From the NCBI GenBank assembly GCA_013141115.1, contig JABFRP010000002.1, forward strand, positions 310,001 to 374,000: a DNA stretch of 64,000 nt, written 5' to 3'. Shown piece by piece: positions 63,176-64,000 of the stretch. Made by a program: the position numbers and the translations under genes. The stretch is from Ferruginibacter sp. (GTDB lineage: Bacteria; Bacteroidota; Bacteroidia; Chitinophagales; Chitinophagaceae). Numbering within the stretch: the first letter of the stretch is position 1; each line of letters starts with the position of its first letter. The notes under the pieces were generated by a model that saw only the letters and a list, made by a program, of their open reading frames with translations, did no database searches and had not been told where the DNA came from.

Positions 63176-63306
63176 TTCTGCTTCACTAAAAACTGCAAGC
63201 TTTTAATGATTTCATTCTTGTAGCGGTCGCCTTGTAACAATGGTTTCCATTCTAAAATGGTTGCGGTAAAAAATTGTGGCCAGTATTCCGGATAAATTTG
63301 TGGCAT
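62785..63306 (-). CDS. REP-associated tyrosine transposase (RAYT, Y1_Tnp)
   Basis: 173 residues. HUH-type nuclease with the His pair in 'FVIMNNHLHLIWQPL' and the catalytic Tyr region 'LEYIHYNPVKAGL'. RAYTs are domesticated relatives of IS200/IS605 transposases that cut single strands at REP sequences and are thought to spread REPs. REP copies lie on both sides (62580 and, inverted, 63447), which fits. A near-identical truncated copy lies downstream on the same strand. Confidence 0.9.
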   Translation of the reverse strand: MPQIYPEYWPQFFTATILEWKPLLQGDRYKNEIIKSLQFLVKQKRIKLYAFVIMNNHLHLIWQPLPGQTLQTIQHSLLKYTAQEFKIDLQKNNLVLLEQFKVAAKDRTYQFWERNSLSIELRSSKVFNQKLEYIHYNPVKAGLCTLPEDYYYSSAKFYATGIDDFGILTSADD

Positions 63307-63446
63307 AGTGCTTACAAATTAATTAATTTGTATTAAAATAACAGTAGCAAATATCTATTTGATGTACGTGCCGTTTAGTATTTGGTTTGTGGCAGTGTTA
63401 GTGGCGCAATGTTGTTGGTACGCCTGCGCTCATTTACCTCTGCTGC

Positions 63447-63495
63447 ATACCAACAACGGCTTGTGCTGGTTGAAGCTTGGCTACCAACGAAGGCG
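63447..63495 (-). repeat. REP-like sequence copy 4 (inverted)
   Basis: Reverse complement of copy 1 with about two differences (cgccttcgttggtagccaag on the minus strand). With copies 1-3 it brackets the transposase block. Confidence 0.7.
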
Positions 63496-63506
63496 AAAAA
63501 GAGTAG

Positions 63507-64000
63507 ATGACTAAAATAAATGTTATGACAGATAATTGGCGTTTTAAAACTAAATCAATAACAAAATACAATCCTCTTTATAGAGATGAAAACGGAAATT
63601 TTACAAAAAATGAATGGATTGTTTTTTTTCAAATCGGAGTTGTTTTTGATGAAAGAGTATTAACTTTTGAATCTTACCTGGAAGTAGAAGATAAATACAT
63701 TAAGGCAATTCTTTTATTTTTTAAATTTCACAATACTAGTAAAATAATTCTCAACAGCCTTGAAAAGAACAGTTTTCCAGAATATCCATACGAAGATAAA
63801 AAGGAATTGTTACTAGTTTATAATAAACTAAACGAGAACCATCATATAACACAGAATGAGCTTCCTATAGTTGCAAAGCTAATTTTAAGAAATTTAATTT
63901 GGGCTGAACTATTTGACAATGCTTCCAAGGAAATTGCAATTCGATTTGGATATGATTTTTACATGTATTTTAATTCTAATAAAAATCTTGACATTTTATT
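63507..64000 (+). CDS. Hypothetical protein, cut by the window end (partial)
   Basis: Not in the ORF track because no stop is reached. Open from ATG 63507 (or ATG 63525, in frame) to base 64000, at least 164 residues: 'MTKINVMTDNWRFKTKSITK' ... 'FGYDFYMYFNSNKNLDIL'. Soluble, no signal peptide, rich in Lys, Asn and Phe. Unrecognised. Its AT-rich codon use and place beside a RAYT suggest accessory content. Confidence 0.55.
   Translation, partial: MTKINVMTDNWRFKTKSITKYNPLYRDENGNFTKNEWIVFFQIGVVFDERVLTFESYLEVEDKYIKAILLFFKFHNTSKIILNSLEKNSFPEYPYEDKKELLLVYNKLNENHHITQNELPIVAKLILRNLIWAELFDNASKEIAIRFGYDFYMYFNSNKNLDIL

Noticed and set aside
62785-63306. Complete IS200/IS605 element
   Set aside because: There is no TnpB, and the protein and REP context fit a RAYT.
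1-64000. Prophage, integrative element or secondary-metabolite cluster
   Set aside because: No integrase, phage structural or biosynthetic modular genes are seen; most genes are housekeeping.

Overview
The window looks like chromosome from a Bacteroidota bacterium, most likely family Chitinophagaceae. The evidence is AT-rich DNA, Bacteroidota-type -7 promoter boxes (TAnnTTTG), few Shine-Dalgarno sequences, a TonB receptor with an N-terminal carboxypeptidase-like domain, Mla-type lipid transport genes, a tricorn-like protease, group III truncated globin, ElaA and an A2M/PBP1C pair. All calls come from reading the sequence; no database search was run.

Layout. 1-5.6 kb: end of pbpC, a DUF4139 protein with an inserted carboxypeptidase-like domain, a membrane-anchored papain-like protease, a thioredoxin-like protein, a DUF4442 protein and a small membrane protein. 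5.6-16.1 kb: tricorn-like protease, malic enzyme, mlaE and mlaF separated by a GxxExxY gene inside a perfect inverted repeat, and sucD. 16.3-24.9 kb: a giant alpha-2-macroglobulin with repeat-derived in-frame segments and a lipoprotein cytochrome c. 25-38.8 kb: aspS, Mrr-type endonuclease, esterase, rarA, L,D-transpeptidase-like protein, truncated globin, elaA, outer-membrane barrel and uvrA.

38.9-61 kb is the most informative part. A SAM-I riboswitch with its own terminator precedes homoserine dehydrogenase. A nearly complete assimilatory sulfate pathway follows: cysH (APS reductase type), cysD, cysN, cysE, cysK, cobA, cysJ-like, cysI-like, hemA (ALAS), hemB, a Met8-like siroheme gene and a TauE-type exporter. 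After these come a TonB receptor, two tandem tRNA-like units, a DUF2490 protein, an aldo/keto reductase, a small carboxypeptidase-like-domain protein and a sterol-desaturase-family protein. Together they would reduce sulfate to sulfide, make cysteine, and supply siroheme from succinyl-CoA and glycine for sulfite reductase. A 19-bp palindrome (consensus near GTCTAnTAAtTTTnTAGAC) occurs six times here and marks a putative local regulon. Two of its leaders carry tiny Cys-rich ORFs, and the two tRNA-like units carry Cys (GCA) and Met-type (CAU) anticodons. The combination suggests several layers of sulfur-responsive control.

61-64 kb is accessory: a lipoprotein, a REP/RAYT region with a recent 596-bp tandem duplication (one complete and one truncated transposase), and an unrecognised gene running off the window end. 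Short dispersed palindromic repeats fill many intergenic spaces, including at least four junctions inside the cys operon.
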